From Candidatus Absconditabacteria bacterium (GTDB lineage: Bacteria > Patescibacteriota > Gracilibacteria > Absconditabacterales > Absconditicoccaceae), in contig JAQUDD010000003.1 of assembly GCA_028685875.1 (NCBI GenBank), positions 1 through 64,000 on the forward strand: 64,000 nt of DNA. The letters are read 5' to 3'. A program made the position numbers and the translations under genes. Below, in pieces: positions 21,826 to 31,758 of the stretch; positions within the stretch are counted from its first letter, which is position 1; every line of letters begins with the position of its first letter. The notes beneath the pieces were generated by a model. It made no database searches. It saw nothing but the letters and a program-made list of their open reading frames with translations, and was not told the origin of the DNA.

Positions 21826-21854
21826 TACGATGAGTATATTGTTGTTAAATAAGA

Positions 21855-24218
21855 TTAACTTGTTGTTGGTTTTTCATTTGTTGTTTTTTCTTTAGGAACA
21901 ATTTGTTCTCAGACGATGTGATATACTGCTTCTCAAATTTTTCGTTCATTTGTATTGTCTTTTATTTTTTTGTCTGCTACTTTTTTTTTCATTTCTTCAC
22001 TTAGACTGTTGAATATTTTTTGTAGACTATCTAGTGTAGTAGCACCATCTAAGAATGCTATAATATCCTCTTCACTAGAGGCGTTTTCTTTCTTTTGTAA
22101 TGAGGTAATAAATCTTTCTTGAGCATCGCTCATTTTTCCTAGATCTGCCATGGTAAACACCAAATCTTCTTCTCTTCCGTTTATGTTTTTCTTGATCGTG
22201 TACCTGTGTCCCGATTGCCAATTCCTACTATTAAAGTCTTCTATTATTTGTGTTCTTTCAGTGTTTGTTATTTTTGTTTTTGCTGTTTCTTTATCTTGCT
22301 CAATTTGCTTTAATTTATCTTCAACCAGTCCTCCTGCTCCCATACTCTGAAGAAATTCAGCCATATTTTTATCGCTAACATCTCCCATGCTTCTTGTGAG
22401 CTGACTTCCTACTCTACTTAGAGATTGTGTTCAAAGCTGTCCAATACCAATTCCTCCTGCGACAGGAATGATTGGTGCGCTCGTAATAGCTTTTTCTGCA
22501 AGTCATTGTGCAAAGGTTCCGAAGCTTTTTCCCACGCTATTCACTTTTATCGCCCAGAAGAGGAGGAACCGTACGATGGTTATTCCGAGTATTGAGAATA
22601 TAAGTTGAGAGAAATCTAGTACACCTTCTGCAATATTTACTTCAATGATTCAAAGAAAGTCTGACATATCTATTCCACTTGCTTTCGTAGTAAAGTCTTT
22701 AATGATTGTTAAGAAGACGGTAGATATACTTACTGCAAGGGTTATGAGTACTGGAGCTACTAATAGTTTTATAACTTCATTAAATTGGAATATTGATAAA
22801 TTTTTTAGTACATTTTTCTCTCGATCAAAAACCTTTAGGATAATCAAGATGGGAGAGAGTGCTATAAATACCCAGAGGATCCCTATTCTTGCAACGAGTA
22901 CCACTACGAGACAAACGAGAGGAACAAGTAATGCTATTGCATAAAGGATATTTATGAGTCAATAGATAAATTGTAGATAGAATCAGGTATTTGTCCCTTG
23001 TTCATGATTAATAAATGAGAGGAGATTACTATAAAGGGTACTGAATACTCCCACGTATCCTTCAGCTTTATCTAATAGATTTCCCAGTTCTGTTCCTGCT
23101 CAATCATCTCAAATTCTTAGATTTCTTGTATCATATCAGAATTCAGGAAACCCTTCTTTCTGTGTATAAGAGATTATTTTTCCGTCACTTCAGGAAAAGA
23201 TTCTTACATTGGGTGTTGATTGTAAAAAGATCCCATCAATAATTCTCTCATTTGTTTCCTCTATAGCTCCTGTTAAGTTTTCGCTAATTCTACTTCGTTC
23301 TGCTTTTATTGCTGTATTATACTTTTCTTGAATCTCATTAGCTTTTGTCAAATCATCTGGAATAGTTTGTATTTCTCAAACAAATGGAGACTGTCCTTCG
23401 TTATATCGATATATTCCTCCGTTGTGGTTACAAACTCAAGATTTTGTTCTTTGTATTTTATTGTTTTTGTCCACATAGAAAAGTACCTTTCTTCCTAGTA
23501 ATAATTGATCCTGCCTTCAAAAAGGGAAAGTTTGCATGATGCATGGTGATATTTTTTCTCCTTTCCCATCCTCTCCTCCTATATTGGTAGTTTGGATCAT
23601 GAGTACTCAGGAGAATTTATCTTTAATATATATTTCATTTCCTAGGACATATGAGGTGTTTTCTCTTGTATTATTTTCTGTTGTCTTAGTTTCTTTTAGC
23701 ATACTAATCGGTAATCCACCGATTCCATAGGTAGCGATTGTTGAGATATCCACAGCAGCAGCTGTTAGAAATCGACTTGCTTGAATTCCTACTCCCGCAA
23801 CCACGAGTTTCAAAATGATGTCTTTGATTGCTTTTGAGGCTTCTTCTTTTCCTAGTAATATTTTCCCAATATAAAAGATGAAAATAAATCAGAGTGCATA
23901 ATTTGCGATATTTCTCATCATGGTCCACATTGACCATAATGCGGTATCAAATCCAAAAACTTCTCCGTATACCATGCTATTGTCCATTGCATATCCTGCA
24001 ACGAAAAGAAGGGGCCATAGTACTACATAAAATACTTGTGATAATACGGTAAATGTTTCATTCCAAGTAGTGAGATTTTTTTCTAGATCTGCTGTGGTTG
24101 ATGCAAAACTTAGATTAGCTTCTGTTCCAATTCCTAATAAAAATATTGCGACGATAAAAAGAGTAATTATTCCGTATAGTATATACTTATTTTTCTTTTT
24201 ATTAGTTATATCCTTCAT
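21855..24218 (-). CDS. VirB6/TrbL-like polytopic membrane protein (copy A)
   Basis: 787 aa, ATG 24218 (minus), stop TAA at 21855, with more than 15 internal TGAs. The signal or first helix (KYILYGIITLFIVAIFLLGIG) is followed by the same block as copy B: SMVYGEVFGFDTALWSMW, MMRNIANYAL and VVAGVGIQASRFLTAAAVDI. A long extracytoplasmic segment of about 220 residues separates it from a helix-rich pore region (NILYAIALLVPLVCLVVVLV, SILGITIVRFLLFWAI). The hydrophilic C-terminus carries MGDVSDKNMAEFLQSMGAGG. Probably the main inner-membrane channel component of a divergent type IV secretion or uptake machine. Expressed from the promoter at 24255-24283. Confidence 0.65.
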
Positions 24219-24254
24219 GTCTTAAGTTTTGAGAAGCAAATAAATTACTTCTCT

Positions 24255-24283
24255 AGTATATTCGACTTTCTCTAAAAAATCAA
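24255..24283 (-). promoter_or_regulatory. Promoter of the VirB6-like/transglycosylase operon
   Basis: On the minus strand: TTGATT (24283-24278), 17 bp, TATACT (24260-24255); leader of about 30 nt. Confidence 0.7.
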
Positions 24284-24356
24284 AAATCTGCTTTCTTTTT
24301 TCAATTTCTTCTACCTTTTTTTGAGATAGTGTATCTAATATGTTTTTTGGTATAAA

Positions 24357-24384
24357 AAAATACATCAACTGGTGATGTATTTTT
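24357..24384 (-). terminator. Terminator of the SLH-like membrane protein gene
   Basis: AAAATACATCA ACTGG TGATGTATTTT with a T7 run on the minus strand, 25 nt after the stop at 24409. It separates this gene from the VirB6-like operon. Confidence 0.8.
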
Positions 24385-24408
24385 ATTTATGAGATGTTCT
24401 TAGATTTC

Positions 24409-25593
24409 TTAGAGCGTATCTGTAGTTACATATCCACCTTTCTTACATCCATTTAATACGTTAAGTTCTTCTGCCTTCTCTCGATATGCTGCCTTAATAT
24501 CTGTATAGGATCCAACATCCCATCCCGCCGCAAGTCCTTTGATTACTGTATAGGTTTCACAAGAAATTTGTTTGTTGGGCTCCGTGGATTTTCCAATCAT
24601 TCTTTTTTCATATGCAGTTTTGAAGTAGGGGTAGTTCTCATTTGATTTACCTACGTAAGTGAAGCTAATGTCTGTTTTTGTGGACAATGGGATATTGTAG
24701 TTTTCGATTACATGTTTTAGTGCATCAGCCATAGTAATGTTTGTTATTTCTGTGGTGGAAACTTCTATTTCTTCATTACTATTTCCTGTGTTTGTTTCTA
24801 TTTCGGGAATCGAAGTTCCTCCTATTCCTAGATTTTCATTCTCTTCAAGGGTGTTAAATCCAGAAAGTACTTCTCCTGTAGATTCAAAGATATATTCTCC
24901 TGTTCCTATATTAGGATCGTTTTCTTCTTGATCTTGATCGGGAGTAGTTATTTTGGATAGTGTATGTACATTTGGAATATATTGATTAATAGTATTGATG
25001 AGCTTATCACTTCCATAACTAAATACAAGTGCGTATGCTAGGGCTACTATCCCTATTATGTAATAGAGTTTAGATGCACCCAATGTGTTTACTCTGTCAA
25101 ATCCGTTTGTCCCTATAATTTTACCGATAATTACGAAGCAAACTAATCCAATAATTATTGCTAAGATTCCTGCCCAGTGGAGAAAGAATTCACGTAAGAT
25201 AAAATAAGCACAGGCTCCGATAATAAGCGATATGAAGAAAATAATCCACGCTCCTCGTGTAGAGTTTCTTTTCTTTTTCTTTTTCTCAATAGGGGCAGGA
25301 GTGGTTTGTACTACTTTTTGGATACTGATTTTCTCTGTGAACACAGTTTCTTTGGGATTGTTGGTTTCTTGTATCACTTCTTGTTCAATGCTGACTTTAT
25401 TTGGGGATTTTTTTTCTTTTTTGGGAGAAGTTTCTCTGGTACAAAATGCATAAACAATGCTAATGAGAAGGATTGCGATAGCATTGATTACTGCTAACCG
25501 GTAGAAGCTCGTTTCCTTTCGTAGGAATCCTATAATGAGGCTCTGTCCTACGAAAAAATACAGCGAGAAGAGGAGAAATAAATTTTTTGTCAT
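24409..25593 (-). CDS. Membrane protein with degenerate SLH-like C-terminal domain
   Basis: 394 aa, ATG 25591-25593 preferred over an upstream TTG at 25608; stop TAA 24409; no internal TGA. There are two helices at the N-terminus (LFLLFSLYFFVGQSLIIGFL, LAVINAIAILLISIVYAFC), a Lys-rich cytosolic loop, then three more helices to about residue 210. An acidic linker follows, and then a domain after residue 290 with SLH-like spacing: MADALKHVIENY, FTYVGKSNENYPYFKTAYEKRM and ISCETYTVIKGLA. It may anchor the secretion-like machine to the surface layer. It lies divergent from the pilin operon at 25748. Confidence 0.6.
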   Translation of the reverse strand: MTKNLFLLFSLYFFVGQSLIIGFLRKETSFYRLAVINAIAILLISIVYAFCTRETSPKKEKKSPNKVSIEQEVIQETNNPKETVFTEKISIQKVVQTTPAPIEKKKKKRNSTRGAWIIFFISLIIGACAYFILREFFLHWAGILAIIIGLVCFVIIGKIIGTNGFDRVNTLGASKLYYIIGIVALAYALVFSYGSDKLINTINQYIPNVHTLSKITTPDQDQEENDPNIGTGEYIFESTGEVLSGFNTLEENENLGIGGTSIPEIETNTGNSNEEIEVSTTEITNITMADALKHVIENYNIPLSTKTDISFTYVGKSNENYPYFKTAYEKRMIGKSTEPNKQISCETYTVIKGLAAGWDVGSYTDIKAAYREKAEELNVLNGCKKGGYVTTDTL

Positions 25594-25640
25594 TGTGGAG
25601 ATACTCAAAAAGTTAAAAACTAGCTTTTATATTTCTTCAT

Positions 25641-25668
25641 TGTATATAGAATTAGTTGTTTGTTTCAA
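25641..25668 (-). promoter_or_regulatory. Promoter of the SLH-like membrane protein gene
   Basis: On the minus strand: TTGAAA (25668-25663), 16 bp, TATACA (25646-25641). Confidence 0.6.
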
Positions 25669-25684
25669 TACCAAGACTAAAAAT

Positions 25685-25713
25685 TTGCTTTTTTGGAGAT
25701 TTTTGGATACAAT
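25685..25713 (+). promoter_or_regulatory. Promoter of the pilin/TraC-like operon
   Basis: TTGCTT, 17 bp, TACAAT; leader of about 28 nt to ATG 25748. Confidence 0.65.
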
Positions 25714-25747
25714 TTAGAGGAAGTTTTTATCTTCTCTCAGTTAGCTT

Positions 25748-26248
25748 ATGAAGAAAAGTCTTTATTTCTTATTATGATTCTTAATCTTTTTGTGAGTTCC
25801 CTCACTGATTGTGAATGCTATCGGTCCTTTTACTCCTGAACAATATGTTGGTTCTACGGAGAGAGAAGATTTTCTTGATGGAGACCGTATTGATGCGAAT
25901 AATCCTATTAGGGAAGGAATGCAGGGAATTATCAATAGCCCTACTTGAGATGATACTGTTGAGGGAGTTATTACAGGGACTCCTATTCAGACTCATAATC
26001 AGGCCGTACAGGCAACTATGCATTTAATACAGATTGTTATTAATTATTCTCTGGCATTACTTGGATTTGTGGCTTTAATTTATATTATTTATTCAGGATT
26101 TTTGATTTTTACGGCTGGAACTGATGATAAACAGCAGGCAAAGGGGAAGAGTTGAATTAAGATTGCGATCATTGCGTTAGCTGGAATTGCGGTGGCTTGG
26201 TTGATTGTTAGTTTTATTCTTTGGCTTATTACCCTGATTACTTCATAA
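25748..26248 (+). CDS. TrbC/VirB2-like pilin
   Basis: 166 aa, ATG 25748 to TAA 26246, with TGA (Gly) at 25775, 25793, 25946 and 26153. A signal peptide (SLYFLLGFLIFLGVPSLIVNA) precedes an acidic spacer. Two membrane helices follow, VINYSLALLGFVALIYIIYS and AIIALAGIAVAWLIVSFILW, joined by the basic loop TDDKQQAKGKSGIK. This is the same architecture as the genes at 7441 and 26272. It begins a three-gene operon with the next pilin and the TraC-like protein. Likely pilus subunit or small channel component. Confidence 0.65.
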
Positions 26249-26271
26249 TTTATTTTCTTTATCTTTGTTTG

Positions 26272-26763
26272 ATGAAATCCTTCTCTCTTTCCTTGTGTAC
26301 TTCCGTATTTGCTCTTTTGCTTGCTACACCTATGTTTGCACAGTATAATAGCGATTTTTATTATGATACTCCTAATGCCTCAACTAATCAACAGGTTGCA
26401 ACTGAAGATCTGTGAACTATTGTTGCTGATGGAGTGGTTACAGAAAATGATTCCTTGCTAAATAGTTTCTTGAGGATGTTTGGTTTTGGGGCAGGGGATT
26501 ATGAGAATAACACCTTAAAAGCTCTTGTGTATATTAAAGCAATCATTAACCTTCTCTTAGGCTTGGTCAGCTTTGTAGCCTTAGTTATTATTATCTATTC
26601 GTTTTATGGAATGTTTTTTACTGAGGACTCCAAGGGAATGGAAAAGGTCAAGAAAAATCTTATTGGAGTGGTCATAGCTTTGGTGGTTTTAGGACTTTCT
26701 TGGATTATTGTTAGTTTCCTTTTTGATTTTTATCAGACTAAACTCGTAAGTGGGGTAATATAG
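26272..26763 (+). CDS. TrbC/VirB2-like pilin
   Basis: 163 aa, ATG 26272 to TAG 26761, one TGA (26413) as Gly. The signal peptide (SLSLCTSVFALLLATPMFA) ends in a good cleavage site before QYNSDFYYDT. Two helices, INLLLGLVSFVALVIIIYSF and LIGVVIALVVLGLSWIIVSF, are separated by EDSKGMEKVKKN. It lies 23 nt after the preceding pilin gene and 25 nt before the TraC-like gene. Confidence 0.65.
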
Positions 26764-26788
26764 TTTTATTTTATAGATTTATCTCTTT

Positions 26789-27493
26789 ATGCTCTTTAAC
26801 TCTTGAGATCAGAATAAAATTAAGAAGACTGCACCGGATAGTCTTTTTAACACGGAAGCAATGCTTCCTATTTCTGAAATTAGAGATGGCGTGATAGTGC
26901 TTAAAGATGGGGGACTAAGATCTGTTATTAGGGTAGAAGGGCTCAATCTTGATTTGAGAAATTTTGAAGAACAGGAGGTGGTCCTTGAGCAATATAAAAG
27001 ATTTTTGAATGGACTTTCTTTTCCTCTTCAGATTTTGATTAGGAATTCTTATTTGAATTTGACTGATTATCTTTCTTATATTAAGGGAAATCTGAAGAAA
27101 ATTGATAATGTTGCCTTACACCAACAAGGTGATCAGTATCTTTCTTTTTTGCAGGGAATCGATGCAAAACAAGGTCTGATCTTTGTAAAAGAGTTTTATA
27201 TTATTGTTCCCTATTATGAGACCGATCAAGATACTTCTCAAGTGGGAAAATCTCGATGGGATAAATTCCTTAATGTTTTGAATGCGAAAGATGATGTCGA
27301 GGCAGTGGTAGAAAGATATAGAAAATTTATCAAAGGAGAGAAGCAACTTCAAACAAGAGTTTCTTTAGTTATGGAAGGACTTTCTGGAATGAGAATGAAT
27401 TCTGAGCAGCTTACTACTTCAGAAATTGTATCTTTGCTTTTTCGTATGTATAATCCTTTGTTGGATAGCGCTCAGGCAAAATTTGTTGAATAA
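26789..27493 (+). CDS. TraC/VirB4 N-terminal-domain-like protein without ATPase domain
   Basis: 234 aa, ATG 26789 to TAA 27491, one TGA (26804) as Gly. The start region LPISEIRDGVIVLKDGG, followed by RSVIRVEGLNLDLRN and FLNGLSFPLQILIRN, matches the N-terminal domain found on TraC/VirB4 ATPases and stand-alone in CPR genomes. No Walker motif is present and no ATPase gene follows, since a convergent gene starts immediately. The energising ATPase must therefore be encoded elsewhere. Last gene of the pilin operon. Confidence 0.7.
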
Positions 27494-27799
27494 TTATTTG
27501 GTGAAAATATCTATTATTCTTTCTTTATATCCCAACTTTTCTAAATGCTGATTGATGAGTTCAATCAGTTTTTTTTTCTCCTTAAAAACTTGTATTTTGA
27601 TCTCTTGGTCTTGGATCTTTAGAAAGAGCTTATTATGTCTGATATATCCTTCAACAGCTTCTTTTTCTCTAATGGTTTTTTCATTCTTCTCCAGAGAAAA
27701 ATATTCGTGGATGCAGTTTATTGCAATACTTCCTATCATATTTTTCCCACGAAACTGTTGAGAAAGTCTTTTTCTGAGTGCATCACGAATTCCTTGCAT
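27494..27799 (-). CDS. Small protein, possibly DUF721/DciA-like
   Basis: 101 aa, ATG 27797-27799 (minus), TAA directly abutting the stop of the convergent plus gene at 27493. Basic, alpha/beta pattern: IRDALRKRLSQQFRG at the start, then GYIRHNKLFLKIQDQEIKIQVF, then LIELINQHLEKLGYKE. The final strand-strand-helix pattern recalls DUF721/DciA helicase-loader-like proteins, but the match is weak. It follows the MtaB-like gene by 47 nt on the same strand. Confidence 0.5.
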   Translation of the reverse strand: MQGIRDALRKRLSQQFRGKNMIGSIAINCIHEYFSLEKNEKTIREKEAVEGYIRHNKLFLKIQDQEIKIQVFKEKKKLIELINQHLEKLGYKERIIDIFTK

Positions 27800-27846
27800 C
27801 TAATGGAGTTTCAAGAGGGTAAAAGTTTAATCATTCAAGAGGACTC

Positions 27847-29046
27847 TTATAGGAGATATTCAATTATTTCACCTTTTTTATAGTTACCTTCAAGTTCAAC
27901 TTGGATATAATTTTCTGTTCGTCCTTTTCGTTTTTCTGCTTTTTGTTCTTCAATTAATACTTTATGTGTAATTCCTTTATTTCTCTGGATGAATGCATCT
28001 CTGATTCTTTCTCCTCTTTCAATCAGCCTTTTGTTTCTGTCTTTTTTTATTTCTATACTGATCTGATTTGGGTAGAGCGAGGCAGGAACTCCCTCTCCTC
28101 TCTGGTGTGCTGAGAAGGGAAAGGCGTGAAGTTTAGTGATTCCAAATTCTTGAACGCATTCAAAAGTCTCTAAAAAATCTGCTTCTGTTTCTCCGGGAAA
28201 TCCCACGATAATGTCTGCTCCAATCGAAATACTTTCTGGATTCTTTTTCTGAATTCTTCTGGTTTTTCTAAGGGTATCTTTGAGTTTTTCTGCTCCATAT
28301 CCTCTTTTCATATTTTGGAGTACTTTATCTGAAAAGCTTTGGATAGAGTAGTGGAAATGGGGGAGTATCCTTTCATCACTTGCAAGTTCAAAGAAATGGT
28401 CGTTTACAAATTCTGTTCCGATGCTTGAGATTCTAACTCTAGGGATGGTGGTTTGTTGTAAGATTTCCTCTAAGAGCTGAGAGAATCTACTTTCTTCTGT
28501 TTTTCTGCTATTGTTAGCTCCTCGTGCAGCGAGATTGACCCCTGTAAGTACCACTTCTTTTCCCCCTCTGGATTCAATAAATTGTATTTCTTCGATAATT
28601 TCTTCGCTACTTCTGCTTCTATGTTTTCCTCTTTTGAGGACGGTAAGACAAAAGGAACAGTGATTGTCACATCCGTTTTGAATAACGACAAAATTTTTGG
28701 TATAGAGTGGGGTGAAAGTTCAGCCTTTTCAGAGTTTAGTTGGAGATTCTGGAAGGAGATCAATATTTTTGTTAAATTTTCTTAATTCTGGATAAATGGA
28801 AAAAAATCTCTCAGCAGAGATTAACTCTCCTTTTTCTAAGGTTCCACATCCGGTGATTGCTACTCTTTGTCCTTGTTCTAACGTTTTCTTAGCATCTTTT
28901 ATTCGTTTACTCTTTGCTCTGTCTGTTACTACACAGGTTGCGATCAGTAAAGTAGTATCAAGTCCATTGTTCTGTTCTTTGTAGTGCTGGAGTCGCTGGT
29001 TGATGTAGAATTTATTTACTTTGCAGCCAAATATTTTGTAGGGCAT
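27847..29046 (-). CDS. MtaB/MiaB-type tRNA methylthiotransferase
   Basis: 399 aa joined across a TGA at about 28721 (Gly). The N-terminal methylthiotransferase domain supplies three cysteines (YKIFGCKVN, IATCVVTD, ITGCGTLE) for one Fe-S cluster. The radical-SAM motif NGCDNHCSFC supplies the other, and GFPGETEADF follows. A C-terminal TRAM-like segment ends VELEGNYKKGEIIEYLL. The IQ-x-GCDxxCSFC form is closest to MtaB, which makes ms2t6A at position 37 of tRNAs. ATG 29046 preferred over TTG 29049. The enzyme class is secure; MtaB rather than MiaB is likely. Confidence 0.85.
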
Positions 29047-29089
29047 CAATAGATTATGGGTGCGATAAAATGTATGGCTTCTCTCATAA

Positions 29090-29113
29090 AAAAACTCCCT
29101 TTAGGGAGTTTTA
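29090..29113 (-). terminator. Terminator of the secD / zinc-ribbon operon
   Basis: AAAACTCCC TTTA GGGAGTTTT, with TTTTTTT following on the minus strand. It lies between the zinc-ribbon gene and the MtaB-like gene. Confidence 0.8.
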
Positions 29114-29157
29114 CTATAGTGATTCTTTTTTGATTTTGAAGAGGTTATTCAACTATG

Positions 29158-29391
29158 TTATTGTGTTGCCCAACAATGTTTACATATCTCCATTTCAAAA
29201 GTTTTGTATATTTCTTTTCCATTGTTGTCTTTCCAAATATCAATATCATCTGCTAAATGTTGGTTTCCCTCTTCATCTTCTGCAATAAGATAAAAATCCA
29301 AGATGAGTTCCTTTCAGCAATTGTAACAAATCTCTTGTAGTCTCTCTCCTTTTTCTTGAAGATTCTCATTATCGTTGACAGTCTTTTCCAT
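29158..29391 (-). CDS. Small zinc-ribbon protein
   Basis: 77 aa, ATG 29389-29391 (minus), TGA 29315 as Gly, TAA 29158. Two CxxC pairs form a treble-clef or zinc-ribbon-like site: EICYNCGKELILDF near residue 22 and MEICKHCWATQ at the very end. It is hidden under the standard code because the UGA lies inside the first knuckle. It lies 18 nt after secD and before that operon's terminator. Function unknown; probably a nucleic-acid or protein-binding accessory factor. Confidence 0.7.
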
Positions 29392-29409
29392 TGATATTTT
29401 GGAATATAA

Positions 29410-31659
29410 TTATTTTGCTTTTGGTGTCTTTTCTGTTTCTCTCTCTGGGAAGAAGAGATAGAGAAGCTCTTTGATGAGTGGTACATTAACCAATAGTGTG
29501 AGTACTACTCCAACAACGAGCATAGAACCAAATCCCTTAAACATATTGATTCCCATCATAAAGAGGAGGAGTCCAATTAATCCTGTACTAAGTTGAGCAT
29601 CTCTGATAGCATTCCAGCTTCTCTCATATGCGACATTGATTGCTGTTTTATTTCCTTTTCCTTCAGCTTTTTCTTCTCTCATTCTCTCAAAGATCAGAAT
29701 GTTTGCATCTACTGCAAGTCAGATGTTTAGGATGATTGCAGCGATTCCACTAAGAGACAGTGCGTAATCAAAAAGTTTTACTAGTGCTAGTAGGACAAGG
29801 GTAAATGTTCAGAGAGAGATGAGCGATATAATTCCCTTTCTGATTCCATATACTACGCACATATAGATGAAGATTAAGACAAATCCAATTCCTCCTGCGA
29901 TGATTGCTCCACTTAATGCATTCTCTCCAAGAGTTGCACTTACCTTTTCTTCTTGCATCAAGATTAATGGTGCAGGAAGTGCTCCATCATTTAATGCACT
30001 TGTGAGTTCTTTTGCTCCTTCTGGCGTGAATTGTCCATCAATTTGTGCTGTTCCATCACAAATTTTGCTTTGGATTACAGGTGCAGTAACCATTTCTCCT
30101 CAGATGAAGATTGCCATTTGGCTTCCGATACTGTTTGTGGTAATATCACAGAAGATTGCTTTCCCTGTGTCATCGAAATTGAGCACTACAACAGGTTGTC
30201 CAAGTTGAGATTGGCTTACTGATGCGTATTTAAATGTTGCTCCATTCAGGATTTTCCCATCACTACTTTGTGCAGTAGCCCAGGTGAGTCTATCTTGTAC
30301 AAATACTTCTTCAATGGTATAATATTCTTTTGATGCGAGAGCTGTTTCAAAAACTTCTTGATTTACTCCTTCTACGATCAAGAATCAAAATCTCTTATCA
30401 CTTGTCGTTTTTTTCTCAAGAATCTTTACAAGATACGTAATTCCTTCTTGGCTATAGATTTGAAAATCTTCTCCTGTAGATGCATTGAATTCTGGGATTG
30501 CCTGTCTGATTTCTAGATTTGTAAGATAACTATTGGTAAGTTCTTGTGCTTGAGTGATTTCTGCTTCAGGATTTTCGGCCAAGGTATTTTTGATTTCTTC
30601 AATTTCTGCATCAAAATTTGTTTGTTCTTCGGCTAATTCTTCTGCATTAAGTCCTAGATCATTTGGTTCAGTTACTACAAAGATTCTTACTTTGTATGCT
30701 TCTTGATTGGCATAGATTTCCCCATTATTGAAGAATAATTTTCCCTCTTCTACTTTATAGTTATTTATTGCAACGCCCAGATCAGAAGATTGAATATCAA
30801 GGGTGGAGTTGTAAGATAATCCTAAATCAGTAGCTACTTCTACGATTGCTTGTGCATTGATACTTGTTCTCTCTCCACTTTCTCTTTCTAGAATACGGAA
30901 GAAAGTAAATCCTTCAATTTCTTCATTTTGAAGATATCCTTCAGCATCTTCATATTGTCCAAGTCCGTAAGCTCCTTCAAATACTTCACTTACTTGTTCA
31001 AGAGGAATAGTCTTGAGAATTTCACTATTTGCTTGATAGATGCTTGGTAATTCTGCCAAACCTACTTGATCATAACGAGTATAGTAGATATTCTCCGATC
31101 TTCTCCCATCAGCAATTTCTTGCATTTTATCAGCATTTATTTCAATATCATCGTGAAGAGCGAGTGCGATATTTCTTCTTTCAGCTAGCGTTGTTGGATC
31201 ATTCTGATTTTTGTTTGGGAGTTTGAATTCTAGCTCTACGGTTTTTCCGATAATCTCTTTTGCTTGATCTAGATCAGCAACTCCACCGATCTCTACTACG
31301 ATTTGCGTTTCATTGTCCAATTTCTGGATATAGGATTTATAATCACTTACTCCGAGTTTAGAAATTCTTCCATCAATATTTTTGAGGATAATATCTTCAA
31401 CAGTGCTTTTTACTGTTGCAAGTTCTGTAGCATCTTTGTAGGTTTCATTATACTTATCATAATTGATTCTGTAAGTAAGTTTTGTTCCTCCAGAGACATC
31501 AAGACCCTTTCTAAAGTTCAGTATCCCTTGGTTAGTTAAGGTTAGACTCCTACTAAGTGTTTCTTTATTGAAGCTTCGTGCTACAAAAAATACGATAAAT
31601 GCTGAGAGAACTATACTTACTGCAAAGATAATCCTTCTCTTGTTCCAAAATTTGTCCAT
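29410..31659 (-). CDS. secD: Protein translocase subunit SecD
   Basis: 749 aa, ATG 31657-31659, stop TAA 29410. TGAs join the pieces at about 30382, 30097, 29806 and 29719. The N-terminal helix (IIFAVSIVLSAFIVFFVAR) is followed by LRKGLDV-type NFRKGLDVSGGTKLTY. The P1 periplasmic region is long, with two large acidic insertions. The C-terminal membrane domain carries the SecD hallmark GLAVDANILIFERMREE and helix GSMLVVGVVLTLLV. SecD, with SecF, uses the proton gradient to help Sec-dependent export. No secF follows in the window. The long acidic insertions (around residues 240-420) are unusual. Confidence 0.9.
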
Positions 31660-31687
31660 CCTCTAGGTGCAAAGCGATATAAAATAC

Positions 31688-31708
31688 AAAAAATGTTGAA
31701 ACATTTTC
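31688..31708 (-). terminator. Terminator after ddl
   Basis: AAAATGT TGAA ACATTTT; on the minus strand the stem runs into TTTTTTGTATTTT. It lies between ddl and secD. Confidence 0.6.
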
Positions 31709-31758
31709 AGGGCATATCATATCTTTTTAATTGAGAAATGCAAGCACTCTTGTTTCTT

